Of a stretch of 64,000 nt of DNA, positions 10,870 through 23,239 are shown piece after piece. This DNA is from Vitellaria paradoxa (taxonomy: Eukaryota > Streptophyta > Magnoliopsida > Ericales > Sapotaceae). A program made the translations under genes and the position numbers. The stretch is from contig CM034239.1 in NCBI GenBank assembly GCA_019916065.1, positions 32,264,419-32,328,418 of the forward strand, read 5' to 3'. A model generated the notes under the pieces. It saw nothing but the letters and a program-made list of their open reading frames with translations, was not told the origin of the DNA and did no database searches. Within the stretch, counting starts at the first letter, position 1, and every line of letters starts with the position of its first letter.

Positions 10870-12120
10870 TATTTATATAAGTAGATTTGGCTCCTTTCCC
10901 GGCTAACCTTAAAAAAGTCTTCAATTTATACAATAGAAACTCCTTGTCTTGGAAAGATTTTCTCTTCCTCTCCCACAAAAAATCCACATTAACAAAAAGG
11001 AACAATACTCCACCTATTCCTTCTGCTTTTCTCAATTTGGGAGCCACCAAAAACACAAGCAAAAAGGTTTAAAGCTCTAGGGGGACCCATAAAGTCCCAA
11101 AATAAAACTGAGTAATCTCCATAAACTGTTTGGTTCATTGACAATGAATAAAGAAATGCTTTATGGATTCCTCCTTTGATTTGCACAAACAATGCAAGGT
11201 CACTTGAATTTTCCTCTCAATCTTTAAATTACTAGTAGTGTAAGGACCTTACCTTGAGTCACACACAAAAAGAATGCAACTCCTTTTCATATTTCCAAAT
11301 ACTTTATTAGGGATATTCCAGGCCTTGTCCACTCTTTCTCATTGTACACAAAGATTTGACACTTAGAGAATTGGCCTTATTTGAAAAGAGACCATCCTGC
11401 CCTTCACCAACTATTAGGGTGGACCAACCTTAAGGTTGCCCTGTGTTGTAACTCAGGTAGCTTAGCCCAAAAAAATTTTTTTTCATTCATTTCTTTTTTC
11501 TAATTTAGCCAACCTTAAATTTTTATAGCCCAGCCTACTTTGCCATTAAATCTTATGTTTAGCCTAAATTTTTGTAACTTAATCCACCTTATCTTTAAAC
11601 ATTTTATTCAGTCAAGGCAAATTTCAAATTCTAGGGTCCGCTTCTGCCTACTACTTTGGGAGTAACAAAAGGAGAAAAATAAAAAAATGATCGACTTCCC
11701 AACCCTGAAGATTCCTATGAAGAGAAACATACCACGCTAGAATGCCACCAACCATGGAGTAGCCCACTTTCCACCAACGCTTCCTTATTAATTGCTAGGA
11801 CAAACAAATCAAGATACGTAACTTTTAGATTACCCTCAAGTCAAGGAAATGTCTGAAACTTTATTTTATCACCTTTCTTGGTTTTAAATAAAACACGTCC
11901 CAATATCAAATTCCAAAGACACCTGATAGGCTAGTACTCCATAAACTTGCACCATATGTTCTATGCACGGCATTGGTAGTCCAACATCGTCAACTAAAAC
12001 AACACTATGCTAACATAACTTTCTTCCACAAATAATCTTATTCACAAAAAACAATCCATAGCCATTACATTACAAAGGCTCATTAAAATGGATAAATTTT
12101 CCAATGGCAATACCCTTCTC
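10870..12120 (-). pseudogene. Decayed L1-type LINE, 3' portion of ORF2
   Basis: Minus-strand translation, with several frame breaks, gives the zinc-knuckle region at the end of plant LINE reverse transcriptases (HCLCKSKEESIKHFFIHC near 11150-11200). A further stretch, LFLFVNVDFLWERKRKSFQDKE-like, lies near 10930-11010, where the family reads LFWxIWKERNRRxFEDKE. Weaker LINE-like matches continue to about 12100. The copy is interrupted by another repeat at 11440-11655. The same remnant lies downstream of the third S-RLK copy (55155-55520), so it was in place before that duplication. Confidence 0.65.
11440..11655. repeat. Dispersed repeat (copy 1) within the LINE remnant
   Basis: The block contains TAGCCCA, AGCCTAAATTTTT and GGGTCCGCTTCTGCC. 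A related block with the same order of motifs, ending GGGTCTGCCCC, lies at 24675-24840. It resembles the widespread plant repeat that ends in a GGGTCCGCC-like motif. I cannot assign a superfamily or exact ends. Confidence 0.5.
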
Positions 12121-12920
12121 AAAAATAGGAGGCATATCATATCCCAATGAGTGAGCCTATTTGTCCTCCACTAATTCCCTTTCACACTCCACTTTACTCT
12201 TTCATTAATTGAAATTACGCAATTACCTATTTTCCGTTTTATCATATGTTTTACATAATTACAATGTCAAATACTTTTATACAAACATTCAATCCAAGAC
12301 ATAATTATAATGCCATAAATACTCTTATTTTATAATAAAAATATTTTTAAACAAAATATTAAGAAGTAAACTTACCAAAAATAATTTTTTCTTTTTAGAT
12401 TTTTGAAAAGTAGGTAATTGCCACGTTAATTTTTTTGAAAAAACCCGCTTATGACGTATAAGTAATTTTACAATGATACAAATTTTTAATTCTATATATA
12501 TTTTTAAAAAAATATTTCCTATTAAGAAAATGAAATTAAGTTTTCAAAATAACTATACCTATAATTTGTTTGATAATTTTTATGATTTTTTTGCTTAAAA
12601 GTTATTTTTTTGATACATTGATTTACTTATTTTGGTAATGTTTATGAAAGATTCATATATAATTCTTGGTGATGACAAAAGTTTTAATGACAAAAGTTTA
12701 CAACTAAACATATCATAAATAAGGCAGCATTAAAAGCCAACAATCCCTGATTCCCTGCAAACAATTTGGTACAAAACAATTGTTGCTTCCGGAGAAAGCA
12801 CCTAATTCTCAGCCTAAAAATTGACTCACCCAGATCATATACCTAGTAAGCATGCAATGTACAACTCTTTACCTTTCAAAAGAGAAATTGGTTTAATTCA
12901 AACATCAATGAAGTGAGCTT
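12121..12920. other. AT-rich intergenic DNA, nothing recognised
   Basis: Both strands are rich in stops. I see no gene, RNA or clear repeat here. Confidence 0.5.
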
Positions 12921-12929
12921 GAAGCATAG

Positions 12930-13902
12930 GAACCCGGCTCCTTGCTATTTCTTTTTCTATTTTTTTTTCCTTTCCTGCTATTTTAAATCTTATCCGTCCA
13001 TTTCATCCAAGAGTTAAAATAAACAGCCATAAAGTGGACCCCATTATTATTAACTTTAATTACAGTTTCTTGAATTAAACCACAAAGTGGGTCCTATTTT
13101 ATTGACTTTAATTATAAAGATAACAACTAAATACAAACAAAGATAAAAATCAAATATAAATAAAGATAACAACAAAAGACAAATTTCAAAATAATTAAAA
13201 TTTTGAAATTATTATAAATTTAAATAAAGATAACAACTAAATACAAATACAGATAACAAGTAAAGATAAATAAAAATATAAAAATAAAGATAAATAAAAA
13301 TAACAACTAAAGATAAATAAATAATCAAAATTTTAAATTAATATAAATTTAAATATTTTCAAAAATAAAAATAATTAAAAATTTACTATATGCATAAGGG
13401 AGCTCCCCCACAATCTGTTGTGAAGGCTCCTATTACAAACTCTAGATAACTAAAAATATAGCAAACGAAGATGAATAAAAATAGCAACTATAGATAAATA
13501 AAGAAATAATAAATTTTAATTATTTTTATTTTTTTAAAATATTTAATTTATATTAAAGATAAATAAAGATATAGTAAATTTTGTTTTTAGATTAAGATTA
13601 ACAACTAAATATAAACAAGGATAACAATTAAATACAAATAAAAATAACAAATAAAGATAAATAAAGTTATAAGAACTAAAGAAAATTAAAGCTAATAAAA
13701 TGATACGTAGACAAGAAACTGACTGTAATTAAAGCCAATAAAATGAGACTCACTTTGTAGTTAATTCAAGAAACTATAATTAGAGCTAATATAATGGGGT
13801 CTATCTTATGACTGTTTTTTTAGCCCTTGGATGAAATAGACGGGCAAAATTTAAAATAGCAGAAAAAAAATAGAAAAAAGAAATAGTAGGGAAGCTGGGT
13901 CC
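12930..13902. mobile_element. Foldback / Mutator-like element with long terminal inverted repeats
   Basis: The first ~185 bp and the last ~175 bp are inverted copies of each other with scattered mismatches. The left arm begins GAACCCGGCTCCTTGCTATT and the reversed right arm begins GGACCCAGCTTCCCTACTATT. Both continue through CTGCTATTTTAAAT, ATTTCATCCAAG, GACCCCATTAT and AGTTTCTTGAATTAA. Flanks are GAAGCATAG (12921-12929) and AAAGCATGG (13903-13911), matching at 7 of 9 positions. No coding capacity is seen. Long arms plus a 9-bp flank fit a non-autonomous Mutator-like element. Confidence 0.78.
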
Positions 13903-13973
13903 AAAGCATGGACCAAGGAAAAATCAATAACTGGAAGACTGTAAATATTAGCAACAACACAAAAAAAAAAAGG

Positions 13974-16930
13974 TCATTTACTTTCATTTGAAAGAGATTT
14001 CAGCATCTGGAGAGGCTCTAGGAATGCTAGCAACTCCTTAGTAAGCAGGAACATCAGCATCAACTCCTTACTTTCTAACTTGCCAAAGTTGACTTTCTTA
14101 TAGGTTGTGATGATCATTCTCTCCAACACCTTAGGGTTCTTGAGCAAGAATCTCAGAAAATTCATCTCATCCTGTAGCTGCTCAAGTAATTCCTCGGCAA
14201 CAGCATCTTTGTGCTTGCTTTGATGCACATTTAGATTTGTCATGAAGTTGAATATCTTAAAGAGTCTTTAGATTCCCCAACAACCCATTAAAATTTGGCT
14301 CCTGCAGTTTCCAAAAGTCTTCCTCTTCAAAACTAACTTTCTGAAATTTTGTGAACAGAGCATATCAACAACAAATCTAATTAATTACCCAAAAAAAAAA
14401 AAAAACAAATCTAATTTGATTAAGTATAAGATAAACTAAAAAAAAATTATAAGAACAATAATTTTATGCATATATTTGTTTTTGAATTCACCCATTGTTT
14501 CTCAAGCTTGTCAATGCTAATGATTAGTGTCTAACTGATAGCGCCTGATCAAAATAGATAGTCTAAAGCCGAAAGTACATAATTTATCCATGACGAAAGG
14601 CAGAGGAAGCTGTGCTTGTACCTCAATGAACCTGCTACCCAATTGAGATCTTTAACATGACAAATACTGTCGAGAATCTTAACAAATTCAAATTCCTTAT
14701 ATCCTCTACATAAAATTGACACTCAAAGCTTGCACTTTCAAGAGATTGTGTTCCCTCGATGACATAGTTTTTCCAATCATCTATTGCTATGAGTTCAAAG
14801 AAAGAAATAAACAGAGCATAAGCCTTTTAGCTTAGAACTTCGAGGCCAATACCTAGTTTCATCTATTCTTAAGGTCTTCAGACCCACTCTCATGATGAAA
14901 AGGTCAAGATTGTCACCATATTTGTAATTTGTAAGAGATAAAAGTTCAAGAATGGGACTAGAAGACATCAGGTCGTTAATAGCCCCACCAAAAAGTAAAC
15001 TCTCAAGAGAGAAGATATTCCTCAAATTAATAATGTTAAAATGAAATGAATATTCTCATTCTTTTGTTTGGTCGCCAAGTTAAATAATGTTAAAATAGAA
15101 CAATTATTTTGATTTTAATATTAATTTAAATTAAAATGGTATAAAAAAATTCTTGAAATGGGTGGTGGTGGTGATGGTCGTGGTGTTGGTGGATGGTTGT
15201 GAAGGAAAAATAGTAACGATGGATGAGTGATGGAAGTGGTGGTGGTTTCAGATGGGGGGTGGTGATGGTAATAGTGGCAAAGGTGGGGTGGGTGGTTGAA
15301 GTGGTGATGGCGGTAGTGGGTAGCAATGGTTGGTCAAGGCCACCATTTAATTTCACATTTTCTCTCATTTTTTTTTCTTGTACTAAAAATGTGAAAAATA
15401 ACCATTAATTCTCTTGAGAGATGGAATGATTATTTTCACATTTTGTTGGAATGAACATTCCTACATCTCATAAATATATCAAATAAGAGAATGAAAATGA
15501 AATTGGAGAACCAGTATTTCATTCAAGCTATTCTCTCCTATCAAACATTAAATTTAATAGTTATTATCACCAACTCTATATTGGTGGAAGTTAAGGTAAC
15601 TGTCACTAGCTGCCCAACTCTGTAAGGCCAATCAACTCCGAACACCATAGAAAAGCAAAGTCGAGAGTTTCGTACAACCACTAGTTGACATTATAACAAG
15701 AAGGAAAAAAAAATAAGAAAATAAATAAAGTAAATAAGTAAGGCACACCCACAAATCTTTTAGAATTAAACTTACCACATCGATTAAGGATAATAGTAAT
15801 ACTAACCAAAAAGAAAAAAGGGAAATCAAATTGAAATTGAAGTATTTGATCGTTGGTTGTTTACTTGAGTTAAAAGGTTAGATTCCATCTTCCAAATTTG
15901 GACATTTATTCATTTAGCTCCAACAACTCACCTCAACCTCAGCAATTCATCTTGTGCTAAGATGCTATACATATAGTAGCGCGCTAGAATAATACATGTA
16001 AAGTTAATTACCTCAAAGCATTCACAAACCAATGACAAGGACCTTGCATTGCCAAACTCCTGAAGCGAGCAATGTGGAGGAAAATAGCCAATAAAACCTC
16101 AACAACTATCCAATAGACTTGAAGAGCAGCAGATTAGGAGCTTCAATGATCCCATCTTCCATATGGACATTCAGTTAGCTCTAACCTCTCAAAGTCTTTC
16201 GCTCACAATATTAATGTGCTTCAATTCATGGCAACCCTTTAAAGGTCAAGGACATGAGCATTGGGCTGTTTGTAACTAGGTACTGAAGTGTGTCATCGGT
16301 CAAATAAATATTCCCTACTAGTGAAAGCATTGTGAGACTTTAGAAGTCAATTTCACCAAAGGGTCTGAAATTAGTACAGCTGGCAAACTCTAGACTTTGA
16401 AGATTGGGTGCAACAATTTCTATTCCCTTTTCAAATGTGCAATTTTGAATTGTGAGTTTCTTGAGATTTTCCCCCCATAAATTAGAGGCTTCATTGAAAA
16501 TTTACACCTTTCCAGATACATAGCCTAGGTTTGGAAAGCTTGAAATCATGCAGCGGAATGTCTCGATGTTTATGTGTAAATATGACAGCGATAGAGTAGG
16601 AAGATTGTCTAGCACTTTCGTGCTGAAGTTGTCAAATGCTGAAAGTTGTAAGTAGCCATCACTATCTATAAAATAGTGTCCCTTGCAGCAAGCTACTAGT
16701 TTTCTCCTTGATAGCGATCGACGTAGTCTTCAAGGTCACTTGCTTCGCTGAGCAAAAACTTTCACAAGTTGCATTTCCTCACCAATGCATTCAAACATTT
16801 CCACGCTTTCTCCTAAGAGGTGTGGTCTCATGTGCGAACAACGGAATGTACAGCAGGCCTAACTCTGTCTTTTTGTTGAAAACTCTCAAACTGGAAATCG
16901 AAGGGAATGGTTTTCATTTCAAGTAATTCA
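13974..16930 (-). pseudogene. F-box/LRR/FBD gene remnant (copy A)
   Basis: Read on the minus strand, broken frames give leucine-rich repeats (DNLPTLSLSYLHINI, NLKKLTIQNCTFEKG, LTDDTLQYLVTNSPMLMSL, at about 16600-16230) and, further 3', an FBD-type segment (FLRFLLKNPKVLERM at about 14140). Such proteins are substrate adaptors of SCF ubiquitin ligases: the F-box binds SKP1 and the LRRs bind the target. No F-box is recognisable here, stops and frameshifts are common, and AT-rich DNA and a GGT-type microsatellite interrupt it. I call it a pseudogene. A second copy of part of it lies at 17280-19440. Confidence 0.6.
15158..15335. repeat. GGT/GTG-rich microsatellite-like tract
   Basis: A degenerate GGTGGTGGTGATGGT-type tract. 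The ORFs it creates on each strand (His/Thr-rich on minus, Gly/Val-rich on plus) are low complexity and should not be read as genes. It sits inside the F-box remnant. Confidence 0.65.
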
Positions 16931-17733
16931 CATGTCTAAGAATATAACCTAACTGATAAATTCTAAGAAAATAATTCCAACAGTTGTCAAAGTTCATTCG
17001 AATATATAATCATATTGATGAAGAATATTTTATTTTTATTTTTTTATTTTATTTTTATTTTTTATTTTTGTGAAAAAATTGGAATAGCAAGAGCAACTAT
17101 CCAAATCTTATATGTATTCCAAATTAATTTCAAAGGAATCAACAATTTATTAATGCTTTGAAAGACTAACACCAAGGTAGTTTATTAAGAACCTATGAAC
17201 AACCTTTTCAAGGGTTAAGCTTATCGACAAAGGGAAACATGCACCTTCAAACAGTATGGTAATAAATTTGACCACTTCTTATATTAAGATGCTATATATA
17301 CATAATAGTGAGCTAGAACGATATACGTAAAGTTAATTACCTCAAGACATATATTAACCAGCAACAATTCATTCAAATGTATTTCAACTGTGAGAAATGT
17401 GGATGTAAATAGTCAATAAAACATCAACAATTGTCCCATATACTTAAATCTTAAATAGAAGATTGGGAGCTTCAATGAGTTCACCATCCATATCTCGACA
17501 TTCATTTAGCTCCAGCCTCTCAAGGGTTTTTGCTCACAATATTGATGTGCTTCAATTCATGGCAACTTTTTAAGGTCAAGGACATGAGCACCGGGCAGGT
17601 GCAAGTATGCAATGGAGTGTCTCATCAGTCAAATAAGCATTCCCTGCTAGTGAAAGAGCTGCGAGACTTTGGAAGTCAATTTCACCAAAGGGTCAAAAAT
17701 TAAATTTTAGTTGACATTATCAGCAAACTCTAA

Positions 17734-18493
17734 GCGCCCATTTGATAACATTTACAATTTTTTGTTAATGTTAAGCAGCTTTCTTTCTCTATTTTACATA
17801 TTCAGCTGTCGATTTTTTCTTCTGAAATAAAAACAAAAAACACATTTGATAATGCAATTTTAATTACAACAATTAACTTTATCTTAATAAATTATAAAAT
17901 TTAAATTAATTAAATAAAATATATTTTATATTAATTTAATCAAATGTATTTAATTTAATTAATTAATTTACTAAAATATATTTAATTACTTTAATTTTAT
18001 AAAATATTTAATTTTTTAACAGTAATTAATTTTAATAAAGTAAGAACATAAATTAATAATAAATTATTATTTATTAAATATAAATTTAAGAATATTTAAT
18101 TATTTCAATTTTAATAAAATAAATTATTTTAACGTGTAATTATTATTTATTAAAAAATAATTTTAATTTAAAAAAATAAATCATTTTTATCATAAATTAT
18201 TATTTTGATCAATATAATATATTATTTTTTAAAAAATTAATTTAATAAAATTTTTGAATAAAATAAATCACTTTAATATGATGCAACAAAAATTGAAGTG
18301 TTTAAAAAAAAAAAAAATGAAAACATGATTTTCCTATTTATGTTTTGGGTCCAAACTTTCCAATGAGTTTTCATTTTTTCTTTGGCAACAAAAAAAAATA
18401 AAAACAAATTTGTTAAGCACAATTTTTTTGTCAGTTTTCAAAAATTAATAAGCATAAATAAAAAAATAAACAAAAACGTTACCAAAAAAGGGC
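17734..18493. mobile_element. PIF/Harbinger-type MITE
   Basis: The 760-bp insertion has TAA on both sides (17731-17733 and 18494-18496). Its ends pair as an imperfect inverted repeat: left GCGCCCATTTGATAACATTT, reversed right GCCCTTTTTTGGTAACGTTT. The empty site is visible in copy A near 16388. The interior is AT-rich and non-coding. Confidence 0.75.
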
Positions 18494-18530
18494 TAAACTT
18501 TGAAAATTGGATGCAATTAGACATGTAATG

Positions 18531-19322
18531 TAAACTGCATTGACCTAACCCTATCCCAACCTAAAAACCCAGTCAACTTGACCCTGGCTACCCTTGACCT
18601 TGAATACTCTTAAAAAAATGGGGTCAAAGTGGGGTCAACAAATCTGACCTTACCCCATTGGCCCCATGTACCTATAATATTTTTATAAGTGTTTGCAAAT
18701 AAATTAGAAAAAATTAAAATAATATAATTATTCAACTGATCTCAACTCTTAAAATAAATAAATGTAAAAAAAAGTTCAATTTACAAAAAATGACATTTAA
18801 AATTTTAAAGACGTTTACAAATTAAATTAAAAATCATTTAATGAATAAATTTTATTAAAAAATAAACAATTACTTTGGAAAATAAAAGTTGATAATTACA
18901 ATTTCACATTCAATGATTCTACGAAAAAATAAAAAAACTAAAGACAGACGCGGGCGAGAGAGGAGGGAGGGGGACGAGGGGGTAGAGTGGGGTGCGGTGG
19001 GGACCACAAGAAATAAAATAAGAAAAAAATGGTCATTGGACCATTAGGGTAGGAGAGAGAGGGGGAGGGTTGGGTGGGGCGAGCTCCACAAGGGAAAGGG
19101 AAGAAAAAATAAAAAAAAATAAAAAGCAAAACAGTAAACCACGAGCTGAAGAATATGGAGAAGGGGCGCGGTGGAGCCAAGTTAGGGCAAAGGCAACCTA
19201 AGCCTGGGGGTGTGGGGCAGGTAACGTTAGGCCGATATGAAAAGGCAGGGTAGCATGTAGGTCAAAAACTGAAACGGTCCGAGGTTGGGCCAAATCAAAC
19301 CCAACTTGTTTTACATCTTTAT
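18531..19322. mobile_element. hAT-type MITE
   Basis: The 792-bp insertion is flanked by the perfect 8-bp repeat ATGTAATG (18523-18530 and 19323-19330), the usual target duplication length for hAT elements. The left end starts TAAACTGCATTGACC and the reversed right end starts ATAAAGATGTAAAACAAG, so terminal symmetry is weak. The interior holds a strongly purine-rich stretch (18950-19100). No transposase is visible. Confidence 0.65.
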
Positions 19323-19440
19323 ATGTAATGATTTTCCTTCCCCTTTCAAAGGTGTGATTTCAAATTGTGAATTTATTGAGATTTTTCCTATAAATTAGAG
19401 GCTTCGTTGAAAATCTACACCTCAGTAATTATAATATCTT

Positions 19441-20108
19441 TTACTAGAAAAATAGAAGAGAGAAGATCGCAACAAAAGCTATTAGTAAAGCTCTTGAGAA
19501 ATTAATCTTCATAATCCGTTTCCTGGAAACAAACATCAAGATTCTTGATTCAAGAACAATGAAGGAAATTTTCTTCCAAAATTGGCCCAAGAAGGATGTT
19601 TCAAACAAGAGTGAATCTTTGAAAAAAAAATAGAAAAAAAAAAAAAAACAAACCATATAAATGAAAAAAAAAAATCTCAATACGCTTAGACAACCCTGGT
19701 CTTGGAATGAAATGTCACGAACAATGACCCTCTTCACTAACTCATCAAATTCAACATTACAGACAAGGAGCTCGCGTATGAAATCCCGGTTGAAAAATAA
19801 GACAATCTTCTTTTCTATCCATACCTTCTACAAAATCTTCAATATGCAGTGGATGGTCACAAGTTCTATTCATACAAGCATAGAGAAAGAAAAACCGAAA
19901 TCACTATAAAAATTAATCAATCTAATTAAAATTGCAATTAAATGCAATCGAATGCTCTGCACATGGTCACTTATTCACCTATACACCTTTATATTAATGC
20001 GGTCAAATTTTACATTTATATAAGCAAAGAAAAAATTAAAACAGAATCCACACACAAATCTTTTAGATTTATTGCCAAGACTATAAATTAGTAATTTCCA
20101 GATACTAT
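19441..20108. other. Intergenic DNA, possible F-box-related debris
   Basis: AT-rich, with A-runs near 19625-19675. A minus-strand ORF at 19444-19737 is low complexity (Phe-rich) and I do not regard it as a gene. It follows copy B of the F-box remnant and could be the far end of that gene, but no motif supports this. Confidence 0.4.
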
Positions 20109-21688
20109 GATCCCGTTTGATAACGTTTATATTTACTGTTTTTCTATTTATGTTCACAAATTTTTAAAACTAACTTATTAAATCTATTTTTATTTTTTAT
20201 TTCCAAAAAATTAAAAACTTAAACAAAAAAAATGTAAACCAAAAAAAAAAAAAAAAAAGGTGTTCACTCTCTCTCTCTTTTTTTTTTTTTCCTATTATAA
20301 ACATTTTTTTCAATTTCAATAGTCTTGCTAGTTGCTTCCTCATCCGAATTCCTATCATTAAATATAAGAATTATCAGTAAAGAAAATACAACCCAGCAAT
20401 GTCCCTATCCCTAACCCCTTCTCTATTTCATTCCCATAACAAATTTGGCTTCCAATATCTAGGAAATAAGAAAATTGATCTCTATATATAAAAAATTAAT
20501 TTTTTAAGTGGCCCCCACTGCCACATTAGCAAGCATGAGTGGTCACATTGAATTTCAAATTTAGAATTTAGAATTTCAAAAAAAATAATTGTTGCATTTA
20601 TTGATAATAATTATATTATTTTGGAACGCTAAAAATTTGCCACATTAGCAAATAAAATGGAATAAGTGTTGGGAATCTACTAGGTATAGAAAGCCAAATA
20701 GTAACTCTCTATACTACTAAATGGCATTATAGCACCACAGAATAGGGATTGAGAAGGGAAAAGTGCTGGCAATGCTTTAACACTTTATCCATTTTTGTTG
20801 TATCAAATTAAAATGAAATTATCAGTAAAGAAAATACAATCCAGCAATGTCTCTATCCCCTAACCCCTTCCCTATTTCATTCCCACTAACATATTTGACT
20901 CCCAATATCTAGGAAATGAGAAAATTAATCCCTATATATAAAAAATTAATTTTTTTAAGTGGGCCCCATTACCACATCAGCAAGCATGAGGGGTCACATT
21001 GAATTTCAAATTTTGAATTTTGAATTTCGAAAAAAATGACTATCACATTTATTGATAATAATTATATTATTTTGGAATGCTAAACATTTGCCACATTAGC
21101 AAATAAAATTGAATAAGTGTTGGGAATCTACTAGGTGCAGAAAGCCGAATAGTAACTCTCTATACTGCTAAATGACATTGTAGCACCACAGAATTAGGAT
21201 TGAGAAGGGAAAACTGTTGGCAATGCTTTAACACTATCCATTTTTGTTGCATCAAATTAAAATGGATTATTTTATTTAAATATTTTATTAAATTAAGATT
21301 ATTTTTAATAAATAAACTATTTTAGTTTAATTAATTAAATTTATACTTATAATTATTAATTAAATTAATATAAAATATATTTTATTAAATTATTTGTAAT
21401 AAATAATATAATTATATTATATTTAATATATTTTATTATGATTGAATTAAATTATTTTTAAAATTTAATTAATTAAATTAATATGAAACATATTTTATTA
21501 AATTCAACTAATTTTTTAAAAAATAATAAAATTAAATATTTTATTAAAATAAAAATTAATTATTATAAATAAAATTATATTTCTAAATACAGTTTCAGTT
21601 TTTATTTTAAAAAAAAAAAACAAGCAACCTTAATCAAAAACTAGAAAACATAAAAAAAAAAAGACAAAAAGCGGTACTAAACAGACCC
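20109..21688. mobile_element. PIF/Harbinger-like MITE with an internal duplication
   Basis: The ends resemble those of the neighbouring PIF MITEs: left GATCCCGTTTGATAACGTTT, reversed right GGGTCTGTTTAGTACCGCTT. A TAT lies on both sides (20106-20108 and 21689-21691). The interior contains two head-to-tail copies of a ~449-bp block (20370-20817 and 20818-21263), both with ATTATCAGTAAAGAAAATAC and GTTGGGAATCTACTAGGT. No coding capacity. The exact superfamily is inferred from the ends. Confidence 0.6.
20370..21263. repeat. Tandem duplication of ~449 bp inside the MITE
   Basis: Copy 1 runs from about 20370 to 20817 and copy 2 from 20818 to 21263. They are about 90% identical by eye, including a motif with CACAGAAT, GGATTGAGAAGGGAAAA and GGCAATGCTTTAACACT. 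The duplication has aged with many point changes. Confidence 0.85.
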
Positions 21689-21743
21689 TATGCAAATGGC
21701 TCGTTTTCAGAGAAAAAAAAATCTTAATCTTTGACTCCACTTT

Positions 21744-21880
21744 GGGTGAGTTTGGAGTGAGATAAAGTGAGATAAATTGAGAGTTCATAATGCGTGTAGT
21801 GAAAAAAAAAGTTGATGTGATATAAAGTTAACAGAGATTTATAAAATTTTTTGGAGTTTGTTTGCAAACCAAACTCACCC
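21744..21880. mobile_element. Short Tourist-like MITE (137 bp)
   Basis: Terminal inverted repeats GGGTGAGTTTGG at the left and its exact complement CCAAACTCACCC at the right. TTT flanks both sides (21741-21743 and 21881-21883). Non-coding. Confidence 0.75.
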
Positions 21881-21971
21881 TTTATGTTCATCCTAAGATA
21901 CTTGTGCCGCCCAAATTTAAATTGAATAAGTGACTAAAAGTTGGACAACAACTTTCAAAATTTACTTCTAA

Positions 21972-23025
21972 GGAGATGTTTGTTTTGAAAGTAATGGATG
22001 GTAAATTTTACTAAGGTAATTTTTATTTTTCATTACATCAATTTGGATGATAGGGATAACAATTACTCTGGATTAACAGTTACCTTAATATGAGGGTAAA
22101 TTTTTGAGGTGAGTAACAGGAGATAATAAAAATATTTTATCATTTTCTCATTATTCTCGTAAAATATTTCTTTACTCCTATGTAAAACCTTTAAGTAACA
22201 TTATCCTATAAATAATTATAATAAATATTATAAAATAATAATTTATTTAATCAAACTAAAATTAATTAATTATTAAATTATTTTAACAAAATAATATTTA
22301 ATAAATAGTAGTTTATTATTAAAATAATTATTTTATTTTATTAAAATAATACTTTTGAAATATTAATTTATGACTAAAATTATTTGTTTTCTCAAATTAA
22401 AATTAATGTTTAATAAATAATAATGACTAATTAAAATAATTTATTTTATTAAAATATTTTATTAAACGAAAATTATGTCTCATGAATAATAATTTATTAG
22501 ATTATGCATTGTATTAATATAATTTATTAAAATCAATAATTTATTTAAATAAACTAAAATTATTTGTTTTATTTAAATTATTTTATCAAAATAAAATTAA
22601 TTTTTAACAAATAATAATTCAATTTTAAAATTAATTACTATTGAAATATTAATCTATAACAAAATTATTTTTTTATAATTAATAATTTTATTTAAAAGTA
22701 TATATATTAATAATATATTTTTTATTAAAATTAATTATTAATGAATAACATTGATTATGATGATTTATTTTATTATAATATTTTATTAAAATTAAAGATT
22801 AATTTTCAGCTTTAATTAACTTATCCTCATTCCAAATACAATTAACTTTTACCCCTTCAAAATTTTTAACATTTCATACATAACATAATTATTACCGGAT
22901 AATATTTACTCTCTTATTCTAAATATAAATACCACCAACTTGTTACTCTAATAACTGTTACTAGGGTAACACTTATACCCGTAATTTTTTACCCCTAAAT
23001 TTTTCACCCCGTACCAAACATGTCC
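21972..23025. mobile_element. PIF/Harbinger-type MITE (1054 bp)
   Basis: Flanked by TAA (21969-21971 and 23026-23028). Left end GGAGATGTTTG; reversed right end GGACATGTTTG. Subterminal sequences also mirror each other loosely (GGTAATTTTT-type). The interior is very AT-rich with no ORF. Confidence 0.68.
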
Positions 23026-23028
23026 TAA

Positions 23029-23206
23029 TTATTATGGGGACTTTTAGTTCCCCAAAAGTTACAAACTTATAAATTTTTTTCCAATTTTTGCCCATCTTCG
23101 TTTTCCACGCATTTGTTTTGAAAATTCAAATTTTACAAATTTTTATCAACTTTTCCCCATTTTTATAGCCAAAACCTTTCAAACGGCTAGGTGAATTAGA
23201 CAAAAA

Positions 23207-23239
<33 letters not shown>

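Larger units (their letters stand above)
17280..19440 (-). pseudogene. F-box/LRR gene remnant (copy B), broken by two MITEs
   Basis: The DNA at 17286-17733, 18494-18530 and 19331-19440 matches, in order, 15956-16510 of copy A. Shared landmarks include AAGTTAATTACCTCA, ATTGATGTGCTTCAATTCAT and AATTAGAGGCTTCGTTGAAA. Removing the MITEs at 17734-18493 and 18531-19322 restores collinearity with copy A, which confirms both as insertions. No reading frame survives. Confidence 0.68.

Noticed and set aside
15126..15408. ORFs on both strands rich in His/Thr or Gly/Val
   Set aside because: They are translations of a GGT-type simple repeat.
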